In this document: positions 42,901-52,935 of the stretch, piece after piece
Layout of the letters: each line of letters starts with the position of its first letter
How positions within the stretch are numbered: the stretch's first letter is position 1
Assembly: GCA_024516155.1 (NCBI GenBank)
Contig: JAJJXM010000107.1
Coordinates: forward strand, 35,322 to 99,321
DNA: 64,000 nucleotides
Source: Pyronema omphalodes
Taxonomy: Eukaryota; Ascomycota; Pezizomycetes; Pezizales; Pyronemataceae
Reading direction: 5' to 3'
The notes under the pieces: model-generated
Database searches by the model: none
The model's input: the letters and a program-made list of their open reading frames with translations, nothing else
Told to the model about the DNA's origin: nothing
Program-made: the position numbers and the translations under genes

Positions 42901-43416
42901 GATATACAATGGGCGCAGTCGGAACAAGCGGAGCAAGCTAACAAGAAAAGAAAGCCAGACCCCGTCCTAGCCGTAGGAGATAAGGTCTGGTTGAAAAGAA
43001 AATATATAAAAACAACTCGCCCGTCAAGTAAGCTGGATCATAAGCTCCTTGGCCCGTACTCGATCTTGGAAACAATAGGAACCAAAGCCTATAAGTTAGC
43101 CCTTCCCCCCGGCGTAAAACTCCACCCGGTTTTTCACGTATCTCTACTCGAACCCGCGACAACGAAATACCCGCCTATCCCCGGCCACGTCAAACCTCCC
43201 CCACCGGCTATCATCGGCAACGGACAACAGGAGTGGGAGGTCGAAGAAATCATAGACTCTCGACGATCACGAAACCGTCTCCAATACCGGGTAAAGTGGA
43301 AGGGATTCCACGACGAAGACAAAGCCTGGTATCCCGCCACCAATTTCGATAACGCCCCCGAAGTAGTTGCGGAATTCCATCAGAAATACCCCGGGAAACC
43401 ATCCCCCCAAAATTAA
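39973..43416 (+). pseudogene. Gypsy B Pol, segment 2: RT-RNase H-IN-chromodomain, one nonsense codon
   Basis: RT is LCVDYRGLNA and AYLDDILIY; RNase H is ETDASDYAIGAV. The integrase zinc domain begins HHDALTAGHPGRA. A TAA at 42223-42225 stands where A2 has CAA (Gln), after YYWPQ. The frame continues with CDMCKRIK and the catalytic MDFITGLP, IVSDRGSLF and DGQTERTN. The GPY module is LLGPYSILE. The chromodomain is EWEVEEIIDSRRSRNRLQYR with WKGFHDEDKAWYP, ending at 43416. Only this single nonsense change breaks the protein once copy 3 is removed. Confidence 0.88.
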
Positions 43417-43419
43417 AGA

Positions 43420-43681
43420 ATGAGTTCCTACTCCCGGGAAGATACCCCGGCAGAGACGTTGGGCCGGAACCACGATCTCCCTCCCTCGTTACCCTTCCTA
43501 AACTTACCCCACGAAAATATCCACTGGACATTCTGCCACGAACGTCATTGTACCCATCATCAGCAAGAGAAACAACAGAAAAACCCTTTCAAACCCTCCG
43601 GAGAAAACGGATACCCCACCGATCACTGCTACTGCGGCGAAACCCATTCACCCGAACTCGACGAGATTATCCAAGTACAAC
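43420..43681 (+). pseudogene. Gypsy B ORF3, segment 1 (env-position zinc-binding protein)
   Basis: The ATG is four bases after the pol stop. Conserved with gypsy A ORF3: HWTFC....C..H and CYCGETHSPELDEI. The reading frame is continued, after removal of gypsy A2 and E and one copy of each TSD, by 51325-51552 and 58956-59170, open throughout (234 residues). The function is not known. Confidence 0.75.
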
Positions 43682-44476
43682 TATCAGAATCCGTATCCAC
43701 GGTTACTGACGACAGGCAGCGCGGGGTTTTCGGCGGCGAGGAGGGCGGCGGCGGGTTAGGTAAGGCTGGTAAGTTGGGAATGGGCAAGGGTTTGTGGGCT
43801 TGGGAAATCACAGGTGAGTTTGGCGAGATGGGATATCACAAGGGAACTTTTGTAGATAGGATTGTGGTAAATAGAAACTTGATTGCGTGAAGAAATAAAC
43901 TACATACAAATTTCCTCCTCTTATACTTGTTCCTTCATGACTCGTGACTCAGCATTCTCCGCCTGCGGAGAATGCTCCCAATGCTAACCGCCGTGATAAC
44001 TACATACATGACCAACATTCCCCAACATTTGCCAACCGCCATAATTCCAAATAAGAAAGCAAGATAACTAAACGCCGTAATTCCAAATAATAATAATAAC
44101 AAGGAAAGAGTACATACCAAAAGAGATAACTACCGGCTAACCGCCGTGATTCCAAATAGCAAAGAAAGAGTACATACCGAAAGAGATAACTTCCTGGCTA
44201 ACCGCCGTAATTCCAAATAGTAAAGAAAGAGTACATACCAAAAGAGAGAAGTAAAAGATTCCAACATTTTCCTAGCCGCCGTGATACCTAAAAGAAATCC
44301 AAATAAGAAATAACTCCGAACATATGAAAATCCTCGGCAAGGGGCCCAGCCCCTTGCCCTAACCCTATCCCTTCACTTCATGACAGCGTAGCAGGTTGCT
44401 AGGGTGATGACGATCACCCATAGCCCTGCGGTGGTGACGGTGGAGGCCAGGAGCATGTCACGGGAGCGTTGCGACA
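43682..44476 (-). repeat. Gypsy A2 3' LTR
   Basis: On the minus strand it begins TGTCGCAACGC and ends TTCTGATA. It holds the tandem CGGCGGTTAGC repeats, the GCATTCTCCGC hairpin and the transcript-start complement. ORF3 ends inside it (stop at 44373). The polypurine tract precedes it at 44477-44495 (minus). Confidence 0.92.
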
Positions 44477-45422
44477 TAAGCCCCCCCCTCCAGGCCGAGA
44501 CTCCGGCGAGGCCGCTGGCAGTCCTCAACGCGGGCCTCCGGATGGGGGACCGTCCCCGATACTGCCTTCCCCGACGTCGGCGACGTACGACGTCCTGGGT
44601 GATGTCCTCGAGGACATAAGGCGGTATTTGCTCTTGTTGGTGTCCTAAGGGGGGCGCCGTTATTTGTTCTTGTTGGTGCCCTGAGGAGAACGGGGGTATT
44701 TGATCTTGTTGGTGCCCTGAGGCGGGGGGCTCCAGGGGATCCGAACAAGGGGCGGATGTCAGGTCGACGGTGGGGAGACGCTGTTCCGGCTCCGCTGTCT
44801 GATAGAAAGACAGGTTGATTGCCACCCTCTCGTGGTCCGAGGGTCCCGTCATCATCATCACTGGGAGTTGGTGTCGGATCGTAGGGATGGTCGAGTCCTC
44901 CGATTCCAGTTCGCGGGGACGGGGTGGTTCGTTTTCCTGGTTTTCCGTAGGGACGGGAGGCTCCTTTCCTGTCCCGGGCTCGTTCTTGGCGGGTGGTATC
45001 GTTGCCGGGGTCTCCGTGGGGGGTTTCCATCCTCTGATACCGCATCTCTGGTCGTGTCCGTCCTTGTTGACCAGGAATTTACACACATTGCAGAGTCTCT
45101 TCCCTTTCTGCCATGCCTTGCAGGCCTTTTGCGGGTCCATCCTCCGGTGTCGGATCACCCATTCTAACTCGGGGTCATGTAGCTGCCCGCAGCTACATGA
45201 TTTTTTTATGCGTGCCGCAATTGCTTGCGCCACCGCTGGGAAATGATTGTTGTTTAATTTCGATTGGAGGTGAATGGAGCAGGAGTCGTTGTTGCAGAAC
45301 GACCAATGTAGTTCTGCGTGCGGGATCGTGGGGTGGGGGGATTTCTTTTCTGCCGGGGGAGTAGGGGTTCGGTACCAGCCCAAAGAGGACGGGGGGTCCT
45401 CGGAGTTCGTTCTATCGTCCAT
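44373..45422 (-). CDS. Gypsy A2 ORF3: env-position zinc-finger protein with C-terminal membrane anchor (349 aa)
   Basis: The start codon overlaps the pol stop as TAATG (45420-45424), suggesting reinitiation. Parts: HWSFCNNDSCSIH (C-x4-C-x2-H, about residues 35-47); CSCGQLHDPELEWVI (about 76-90); KACKAWQKGKRLCNVCKFLV followed by H-x3-C (C-x2-C-x8-H-x3-C, about 98-125). A Pro-rich linker and three GHQQ(D/E)QI repeats (about 240-275) follow, then an Arg-rich stretch (RRRRRGRQYRGRSPIRR). The C-terminal ~25 residues are strongly hydrophobic and encoded by the LTR. There is no signal peptide, so it would be tail-anchored if membrane-bound. I recognise no known family; gypsy B has a homologue. Confidence 0.75.
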   Translation of the reverse strand: MDDRTNSEDPPSSLGWYRTPTPPAEKKSPHPTIPHAELHWSFCNNDSCSIHLQSKLNNNHFPAVAQAIAARIKKSCSCGQLHDPELEWVIRHRRMDPQKACKAWQKGKRLCNVCKFLVNKDGHDQRCGIRGWKPPTETPATIPPAKNEPGTGKEPPVPTENQENEPPRPRELESEDSTIPTIRHQLPVMMMTGPSDHERVAINLSFYQTAEPEQRLPTVDLTSAPCSDPLEPPASGHQQDQIPPFSSGHQQEQITAPPLGHQQEQIPPYVLEDITQDVVRRRRRGRQYRGRSPIRRPALRTASGLAGVSAWRGGLMSQRSRDMLLASTVTTAGLWVIVITLATCYAVMK

Positions 45423-48400
45423 TACAGCTGTGGAGCAGGTTTATTCGGGTACCTGCGGTGGAATTGGGTGATGGCGTCGGGGGAGTTTTGGAAATTGTCG
45501 GCGGGGTACCAGGTCGTATCGGGGTCGTGGAAACCAGTCCACTTAACTCGATATTGTATCTGACCCCGGTGGCGTCGAGAATCCACTATTTCCTCAACTT
45601 CCCACTCTTCTTCGTCGTCGAGGACAATCGGTAGCGGAGGGGGCTGAATATGGCCTGGGATGGTTGTCGAAGTAGGTTGAGACGGTTCTAGAAGGGAGAT
45701 GTGAAATACTGGATGGATTCTTGCGTTTGGGGGGAGGTCCAGCTTATAAGCTCGCGACCCTACCTTAGACAAGATAGTGTAGGGCCCCAATAGCTTGTAA
45801 TCGAGCTTGTTGGAGGGTCGGGTGGTTTTCACATTCTTCCTCTTCAGCCAGACCCGATCTCCCACTCGAAGGACCGGATCCGGGTGTCGATGCCGGTTCG
45901 CCTGTTCTGCATGAGCCGTCTGGGCATAGTGGACCTCCGCCCTCAGATCCTCGTGAAGTCGGTTGAGGGCGCCAACATATTTGGAGACCTCGGGGTTTCC
46001 TTCCGCGACTTCACCCAGCGGCTGGGTAAAACGGGGATGATATCCGTAATTTGCAAAGAAGGGGGACACCTTGGTCGTTCCTGAGCGGGAATTGTTGTAG
46101 CAGAACTCCGCCATAGGAAGGAGTTGGTTGCAATTGTCCTGTTGATAGTTACAATACGCCCTGAGGTATTGTTCGAGGATCGCATTGACCCTCTCTGTCT
46201 GTCCGTCGGACTCTGGGTGAAACGCCGTACTCAGGTTCCTCGTCGTCCCCATTGCCTCCATAACCCTCTTCCAGAACTGAGAGGTGAATAGGGACCCCCG
46301 GTCCGAGATGATGCTGCTGGGGAGTCCATGGGCCCGTACCACATGTGTGAGGAACCCGTCCGCAAGTTCCCTGGGTCCCATAGTATCCTTACATGCTACG
46401 AAGTGTGCCATCTTCGTCAAGCGGTCCACAATCACCCCTATCGCATTCATTCCCCCATCCTCCGGAAGACCCGTGATAAAATCCATGGAGATGGATTCCC
46501 ATGGTCTTTCTGGAATCTGTGACGGTCGTAAGAGACCGAAGGGGGCGTGCTTAATGGGCTTGATACGTTTACAGGTATCACAGTAGTCGACATATCGAGT
46601 CACATACTGCCGTTGTTGTGGCCAATAAAAATTTCGGCTGACCAACTCCAATGTCCTTGCCCTTCCCGGATGCCCCGCGGCCTGGGAGTCGTGATGTTGT
46701 CGTAAAATTTGTAACCTCAGGTCGTCGTCGTCCGGGACCCATATCAATCCCTCGTATAGGAGTAACCCATCCTTTTCCTCGCATAACCCCAAGGGGACCC
46801 TATTGTCTCGGGTTATCCCTTCCCGAAGTTTGCGGATTACCTCCTGGAGTTCTGTATCGGTCTTCGTTTTTTCCCGAATTTTGGTAATGAGGGGGGTGTC
46901 CGGGGTGAGTCTTATCAACTGTGTCCCGTTCTCATGAAAGACTTCCTGGGGAAGGAGGACTCGGCTTCGGTTCTGCCGGTGCTTCATCTCCCCTTCCCAG
47001 GGAGAGTCTCCTGACTCTCGGGACAATATGTCGGGTTTTCCTGCCAACTTCCCCGGACGATACGTGATCGTGAAGTCATAGTTGGCCAGTTGTTCCGCCC
47101 ATCGGGCCTGTCGGAGGTTGAGATCCCTCTTCGTTTGCCAATACTCTAGATTCTTATGGTCTGACAGTATCCGGATACTGTGTTTTGTTGATTTGCAGTA
47201 TGTCGACCATTTGTCCAAGGCTTCCACTATTGTGAGGAGCTCCTTATCGTGGATGTCGTAATTGAGCTCCGCTTCTTTTAATTTTCTTGAAAAATAGGCA
47301 AGGGGGTGCAGTACGTTGGAGTCGTCGGGTTGTGAGCAGACTGCCCCGATGGCATAGTCTGAGGCGTCTGTTTCCAGGGTGAGCGGCCGATCCGGGTCGA
47401 AATGTTGCAGGATCGGTTGGGATATCATTGCCGTTTTGAGTTGCTCAAAGGCCCGTTGTGTCTCGTCATTCCACTCCCAGGGTACCTGTTTCTTCGTCAA
47501 TCGTGTCAATGGCGTGGTGATCTTGCTGAAATCCCGGATGAATCGACGGTAGAAATTGGCGAACCCAAGGAAACTCTGGACTCCCTTCACATTTACCGGT
47601 TCCTTCCATTCCTTAACCGCCCTAATTTTCTCGGGGTCCATCTGCAACCCTGTGGGGGAGATGATGTATCCCAGGTATTCCGTCTTTTTCGTGTGGAATT
47701 CACATTTCGAGGGTTTCAGGGTGAGTCCTACGTCCCTTAACCTCTCCAAGACCATGCGGACGTGCTTTCGATGTTCCTCCATATTATCTGAGTAGATCAA
47801 TATGTCGTCGAGATAGGCGATGCAAAAGATGTCGAGGTAATCACTTAAAACTTCGTTCATCCATCGTTGAAATGAAGCTGGAGCATTTGTCAAACCAAAT
47901 GGCATCACCAAATACTCGTATAGACCGTACTTGGTACGGAACGCAGTTTTCCATTCATCTCCTGTGGCTATTCGGAGGTTATGGTATGCATCTCGCACAT
48001 CTAATTTGGTATAGATCTTGGCGTTGGAAAGTCTATCCAACGCTTCCCCTATCAGCGGGAGTGGGGTGCGATCCTTGATTGTGATTTCGTTGAGTCGTCG
48101 GTAGTCGACGCATAACCGTAAAGTACCATCCTTTTTCTTAACGAAATGGATGGGGGCTCCCGCTGGAGACGTCGACCGTCGGACCCAACCCCTCTTTTCA
48201 TTCTCTTCCAAGTAATCCCTCAGTACTCGCAGACGTTCTTCATCGAGGGCTCGCAGGGGTTCGAACGGCGGAACCTTTCCGTCCATCAAGGGAATCCGGT
48301 GGTCATGATGTTGGTGCGGAGGTAACCCTACCGCCTCTTTTTCCCTGAATACGGAGAGGTAATCTGCATATTCCGGTGGTATTATTTCTTCCAGGGAGTC

Positions 48401-49386
48401 AGGCTTGCTCTTCCCCGCTCGACTTATGGTACTCGCGAGTTCCAATTCCCCGGAAGTGGCAATTGATTTGGCGGGAGCGGTTTCCCAGTTCCCCGGTTCT
48501 TCCTGGTTGGTTGGTGCAGTAGCGGTTGATTTGGCGGGAGCGGTTTCCCAGTTCCCCGGTTCCTTCTGGTTGGCTGGCGCTTGCGGGGGTTGCCGCGAAG
48601 CGCACTGAGACGAGTCGGGATCGGCCTCGGTGGATTCCGCGCGCCTAGATCCCTGCACGCTTTCCATATCCTCGTCCTCCGACTCTTCCACCTCTTCTCC
48701 TTCGTCATCTTCTTCTATACTTTCTCCCCAGATCTCTTGGATGCGAAGCTCATCTTCCTCATCCGTCTGAAGCATCTCCTTCGGTTCTTCCATACCATAG
48801 GCGTGCTCCGCTTCCTCATGTATCCGTTGATTATATTCTTTTTCTGCCCCCCGTTCCGATACGGTCGTGGCATGGGGCGAGGTAGGAAGGCAGTTCTTTC
48901 CGCATTTCTCGGGGTTGAAGACAATCCTTCCTTCCTTCCAGTCGATGCTGGGATTGTGTTTCCGCAACCAAGGCAGTCCCAGGATAATGGGTGCGTTGCC
49001 AATGGTAATACAGTGGAGCTTGATGTCTTCCCTATGGTCGTTGATCACCATGGTCACCATGGCATCGTGGGTTACTGGTCCCCCATCCAATTCCCGTCCG
49101 TCTACAGCGAGAACCTTTCGTGGGGTTAATTTTTTCGCGCAGGGCAATCCCTGCTGTCTTACATATTTTCGATCTATAAAATTCTCCGTGGCCCCGCAGT
49201 CGATCATGGCCGTTGTTTGGTATTCTTTCTTATTTCGTCCGATTAACTTTACTCGCAGGATAATTTTTTCGTTTCTTCCGTATGGTCCTACACTCGAGAT
49301 TCTATCCGCCGGTCCTGCCGTGGTTGAACTGGTGGGCGACAGTTGCCCCAGGAATCCACCTTTTCCTTTTATTCCTGGGGGTTCTC
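45422..49386 (-). CDS. Gypsy A2 Pol: PR-RT-RNase H-IN-chromodomain, intact
   Basis: It is expressed by a -1 shift at 49387-49393; the first ATG in frame is at 49207 (MIDCGATENF, protease). An acidic linker and two GNWETAPAKS repeats follow. RT: LCVDYRRLNE and AYLDDILIY. RNase H: ETDASDYAIGAV. Integrase: HHDSQAAGHPGRA ... CDTCKRIK, then MDFITGLP, IISDRGSLF and DGQTERVN. The GPY module is LLGPYTIL. The chromodomain is EWEVEEIVDSRRHRGQIQYR with WTGFHDPDTTWYP. About 1,260 residues from the ATG, the expected length for a chromovirus Pol without Gag. It is the best reference copy in the window. Confidence 0.93.
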
Positions 49387-50520
49387 TTTTCCCGACGTCT
49401 CACCGAGTCCCTCCTCTACCAATGTAGTTTCCGCTGCTCTGAATAATTTCTTACTTGGGCACTTCGCAGCGTAGTGTCCCACCTTCCCACAGTTAAAACA
49501 TTCGTTATTCCGCTTCCGCCTATCCTCCTCCGTCCTATCCCTTGGTTTCGGTCGACGAGTGGCATCTAATTCCATTGGTTCGGGGTCAGAGAGTCGAGAT
49601 TCGTGTCCCTGCCCCTTAAGATGGGGGTGGTGATAGAATTGAGGTTCATACCGAGTCCTCAGGGTTCGGAAGTTGAATAGTCGGTTGTCTAACGCTATGG
49701 CCTTGTTGGCGAACTCCGTGAGATCCGTTGGTCGTTCATCAAGGAGTGCCAACTGTCGTTGGACGTCTGTGTTTAGTCCATCACTGAATTGATCGATGTA
49801 GGTCTCGTCATTGTATCTTAAATCGGATTTGATCCTTTGAAATTCGGCCCAGTATGCAGCGGCGGATCGCGCGCCCTGCCTGATCATCTTGAACTTTCTT
49901 CTTGCTACTTCTTTTGAGTCGGCTTCCCCGAAAGCCCTACTGACAGCAGTCTTAAAGGCCTCCCAGGTCGTGTATACGCTTTTCCCCTCCTTGATGGACG
50001 GCTCGATCCATGCCCAAGCGTTACCTCTACAGCGGGAGCTCGCATAGTTCACCTTTTTCTGTTCGGTGTCGAATCTATTCCCTTCACAATTGAACTTCAG
50101 TTCACATTGCGTCAGGAATGCCCTCAGCTTGGTCCGTTCACCGTAGTACAGCTCCGGGTCTTCCACCTTGGGGTTACTGTTTGTCGTGGGGCGATGGAGT
50201 TGAATGAGGATCTGGTTCAACTGCTCCTGGGTCATAGTGACCGGAGTGACAAGTCCCAATCCTGCCGGGGTCGCCATTTCCGCAGGGTCGTCGGTAGAGG
50301 TATGGGGGAGTTCGGGTGATTCGGGGGTCTGGGGTCTGGATGGTTGTTCGGGGGTCACTGGGCTTGCCGATCCGGTCGGTTCTTGTTCGATATGTTCTCC
50401 GAGCTCTTTTAGCTGAAAGGATGCCACTGTGTGCGCCTTCTTCTGGGTTTTCTGGGTCTTCTGGGTTCTCTGGGTTTTCTGGGTCTTCGTTCCGCGTTGG
50501 GTGTCGTACACAGGACGCAA
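49369..50520 (-). CDS. Gypsy A2 Gag (383 codons open)
   Basis: It has the same layout as gypsy A gag: it opens without an ATG after the primer-binding-site TGA, then a KTQKTQRTQ repeat, capsid domain and zinc knuckle CFNCGKVGHYAAKC. The nucleotide-level copy is intact. Confidence 0.87.
   Translation of the reverse strand: MRPVYDTQRGTKTQKTQRTQKTQKTQKKAHTVASFQLKELGEHIEQEPTGSASPVTPEQPSRPQTPESPELPHTSTDDPAEMATPAGLGLVTPVTMTQEQLNQILIQLHRPTTNSNPKVEDPELYYGERTKLRAFLTQCELKFNCEGNRFDTEQKKVNYASSRCRGNAWAWIEPSIKEGKSVYTTWEAFKTAVSRAFGEADSKEVARRKFKMIRQGARSAAAYWAEFQRIKSDLRYNDETYIDQFSDGLNTDVQRQLALLDERPTDLTEFANKAIALDNRLFNFRTLRTRYEPQFYHHPHLKGQGHESRLSDPEPMELDATRRPKPRDRTEEDRRKRNNECFNCGKVGHYAAKCPSKKLFRAAETTLVEEGLGETSGKENPQE
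49387..49393 (-). other. -1 ribosomal frameshift site G_GGA_AAA, gypsy A2
   Basis: The plus strand shows TTTTCCC; gag reads TCG GGA AAA GAG, with its stop at 49369-49371. The pol frame is open from this point. Confidence 0.75.
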
Positions 50521-50525
50521 TCAAA

Positions 50526-51319
50526 TATCAGAATCCGTATCCACGGTTACTGACGACAGGCAGCGCGGGGTTTTCGGCGGCGAGGAGGGCGGCGGCGGGT
50601 TAGGTAAGGCTGGTAAGTTGGGAATGGGCAAGGGTTTGTGGGCTTGGGAAATCACAGGTGAGTTTGGCGAGATGGGATATCACAAGGGAACTTTTGTAGA
50701 TAGGATTGTGGTAAATAGAAACTTGATTGCGTGAAGAAATAAACTACATACCAATTTCCTCCTCTTATACTTGTTCCTTCCTGACTCGTGACTCAGCATT
50801 CTCCGCCTGCGGAGAATGCTCCCAATGCTAACCGCCGTGATAACTACATACATGACCAACATTCCCCAACATTTGCCAACCGCCGTAATTCCAAATAAGA
50901 AAGCAAGATAACTAAACGCCGTAATTCCAAATAATAATAATAACAAGGAAAGAGTACATACCAAAAGAGATAACTACCGGCTAACCGCCGTGATTCCAAA
51001 TAGCAAAGAAAGAGTACATACCGAAAGAGATAACTTCCTGGCTAACCGCCGTAATTCCAAATAGTAAAGAAAGAGTACATACCAAAAGAGAGAAGTAAAA
51101 GATTCCAACATTTTCCTAGCCGCCGTGATACCTAAAAGAAATCCAAATAAGAAATAACTCCGAACATATGAAAATCCTCGGCAAGGGGCCCAGCCCCTTG
51201 CCCTAACCCTATCCCTTCACTTCATGACAGCGTAGCAGGTTGCTAGGGTGATGACGATCACCCATAGCCCTGGGTTGTGACGGCGGAGGCCAGGAGCATG
51301 TCACGGGAGCGTTGTGACA
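50526..51319 (-). repeat. Gypsy A2 5' LTR
   Basis: This is the partner of 43682-44476. The complement of the primer-binding site (GATTGCG on the plus strand) lies near 50725-50735. Confidence 0.92.
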
Positions 51320-51324
51320 ACAAC

Positions 51325-51552
51325 GTCTCAACCCTCGAAAAGCCTGCCGACGGTGGCAACAAGGCCGTCGTATCTGCCACCGCTGTGGATTCCTGGTCAA
51401 CCTGACCAACCACGCCGAAAGATGCCTTGTCTCCCACCGAACCACCTTTACTCTGACCCGAAGTCCACCCACGAACCCCGACCGAACCTCAGAGTCCCCT
51501 CCGAACGAACGTCGCTTCCAACGCTCCCCCCAACGACAATCTGACCCGAATC
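51325..51552 (+). pseudogene. Gypsy B ORF3, segment 2
   Basis: It continues segment 1 in frame: KACRRWQQGRRICHRCGFLV then H-x3-C, the same C-x2-C-x8-H-x3-C finger as in gypsy A2 ORF3. A basic Pro/Ser/Arg-rich region follows, ending at the gypsy E insertion. Confidence 0.75.
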
Positions 51553-52692
51553 TGTCACGGCTCGAGAATTATTACCTTCCCCCTCCTCGCCATTCATTCA
51601 CCTATTATCATTCGCTTCATTATCCAGCACTCGTTTGTTTATTTATTTCTATTATCCTTCGGTCTTCGATCATCACTCGTCACTCGCCTGGGTTAGGGTT
51701 GCGCTCAATTCCCAAATTGTCAAAAAGGTCACGTGACTTATCCCCAGGGTTAGGGGTCAGCTCGGATCCCTTTTCGGAAATTCCATACCTACGGTCTACC
51801 GATCATCTTATCCGATTAGATAAGATCGGTCACGTGTTCTAATCAATAGTAGATCAGTATGCATGCGCACTGGTCTACTAATGTGCGCACTCGTGACTAG
51901 GGCTAGGGCACGATCATCTTATCGATAAGATAAGATCTAGTCATGTGACCTTATCAGTATTGCACCATCTTTCCAATCGCAGCTGATCTGGTTTCACGTG
52001 ACTAGGGTTAGGGTTGCGCCCGCACGCACACAAACTAGGGTTAGGTTTGTGACCGTACGCGCACAGCTAGGGTTAGGGTTACGGACGCACGCGCACGATT
52101 AGGGTTACGGAAGCGCGCGCGTGACTACGCTTAGGGTTACGCTAGCGCGCACGCAAAGTACGCTACCGCGCACGCGAGTTACGCTATCGCGCACGCGAGA
52201 TACGCTAACGAGCGCGCGACGAGGCTGTGCACGCAAACACGCTAATTTGGTACGAACGCGTTAGCGCGTCTAGAACGCGCAACCGCGACCGCGTTGTTTA
52301 CTTAGTTATTTTTCGGGAAAATTCTGCAAGCCGTGGCTCGGCGTGTAAGGAGGAAAAAATGTATATAAGAGGATTGTTTCTTTGTTTGTTTATTTTGTTT
52401 TTCTTTTCTCCTTACACAGTTATTTGTTTATTTACAAATTCAAATACTTTGTCGAAAATCTTTGTTTACGTCCTCGTTCTCGTCCCCGTCTTTGGATCTC
52501 GTTGTCCCTTGAAATCTTTGTTTATTTCCTTAACTTCTAAACACAGAAAGTCTTTAAGTTGATGCTAGACACAGCTTAAGAGTTTCTAACGTTGAAGTTA
52601 TTACAAGGTTATATCCATTGAACTCAAGAGTGAATAATTGAGAAGAGCCCTCAGGTTCTCCGTCAGCTATCTCTCCCTTGTTCGCCGTTACA
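51553..52692 (+). repeat. Gypsy E 5' LTR with telomere-like and palindromic motifs
   Basis: 51690-52150 contains many GGGTTAGGG / CTAGGGTTAGGG motifs, several CACGTG or near-CACGTG sites, GATA-rich palindromes (CTTATCGATAAG) and a TACGCTANCGCGCACGCGA series. TATATAAG lies at 52362-52369. TTACACAGTTAT at 52412-52423 is complementary to the primer-binding site. Confidence 0.93.
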
Positions 52693-52694
52693 AC

Positions 52695-52706
52695 ATAACT
52701 GTGTAA
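52695..52706 (+). promoter_or_regulatory. Gypsy E primer-binding site, complementary to its own LTR
   Basis: ATAACTGTGTAA, two bases after the LTR, is the exact reverse complement of 52412-52423, about 50 nt after the TATA box. Confidence 0.75.
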
Positions 52707-52755
52707 TCAAGACCTGCCGGCTCTACCGTCAACTCTCGATTACAACAAGCTTTAC

Positions 52756-52926
52756 ATGCTTCACAACCTCTGGTTCTACGAATTCATCAATCTATTACCG
52801 ATCTTCCGTTCCCTCGAAAACCCCGTCGTCCTTGACGAAATCGAAATTGCTCGACAACTCGGAAACGAATACGCAGCAACTCGAATTCAATATAACGACG
52901 AAACCAACATCTGGCACCTCCGTTAA
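52756..52926 (+). CDS. Small upstream ORF before gypsy E gag (56 codons)
   Basis: ATG to TAA, ending nine bases before the gag ATG and in the same frame. The product would be MLHNLWFYEFINLLPIFRSL followed by an acidic helix-like stretch. It may be a regulatory upstream ORF. Alternatively it is the original Gag N-terminus cut off by a stop, as seems to have happened in gypsy D. No homologue is recognised. Confidence 0.45.
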   Translation: MLHNLWFYEFINLLPIFRSLENPVVLDEIEIARQLGNEYAATRIQYNDETNIWHLR

Positions 52927-52935
52927 TCCCTCGAA

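Larger units (their letters stand above)
43682..51319 (-). mobile_element. Gypsy A2: intact minus-strand relative of gypsy A, 7.6 kb
   Basis: It has LTRs of about 795 bp and the TSD ACAAC (43677-43681 and 51320-51324), inside gypsy B ORF3. Gag, pol and ORF3 are all open at full length, so this copy could be autonomous. LTRs differ at only a few positions by eye. Confidence 0.93.

Noticed and set aside
44458..45045. 195-codon alternative frame inside ORF3 of gypsy A2, also open at 60882-61487
   Set aside because: The two copies are almost identical, so shared openness is weak evidence; composition is Pro/Arg/Thr-rich, as expected from the overlapping frame. Gypsy B was not shown to have it.
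51960..52140. Interstitial telomere or chromosome end
   Set aside because: The TTAGGG motifs lie within an LTR present twice with the same order, interspersed with other sequence.
52227..52562. 111-codon frame in both gypsy E LTRs with a hydrophobic segment
   Set aside because: It spans the TATA box and predicted transcript start, so it cannot be translated from the element's own mRNA; a T-rich tract explains the hydrophobicity.
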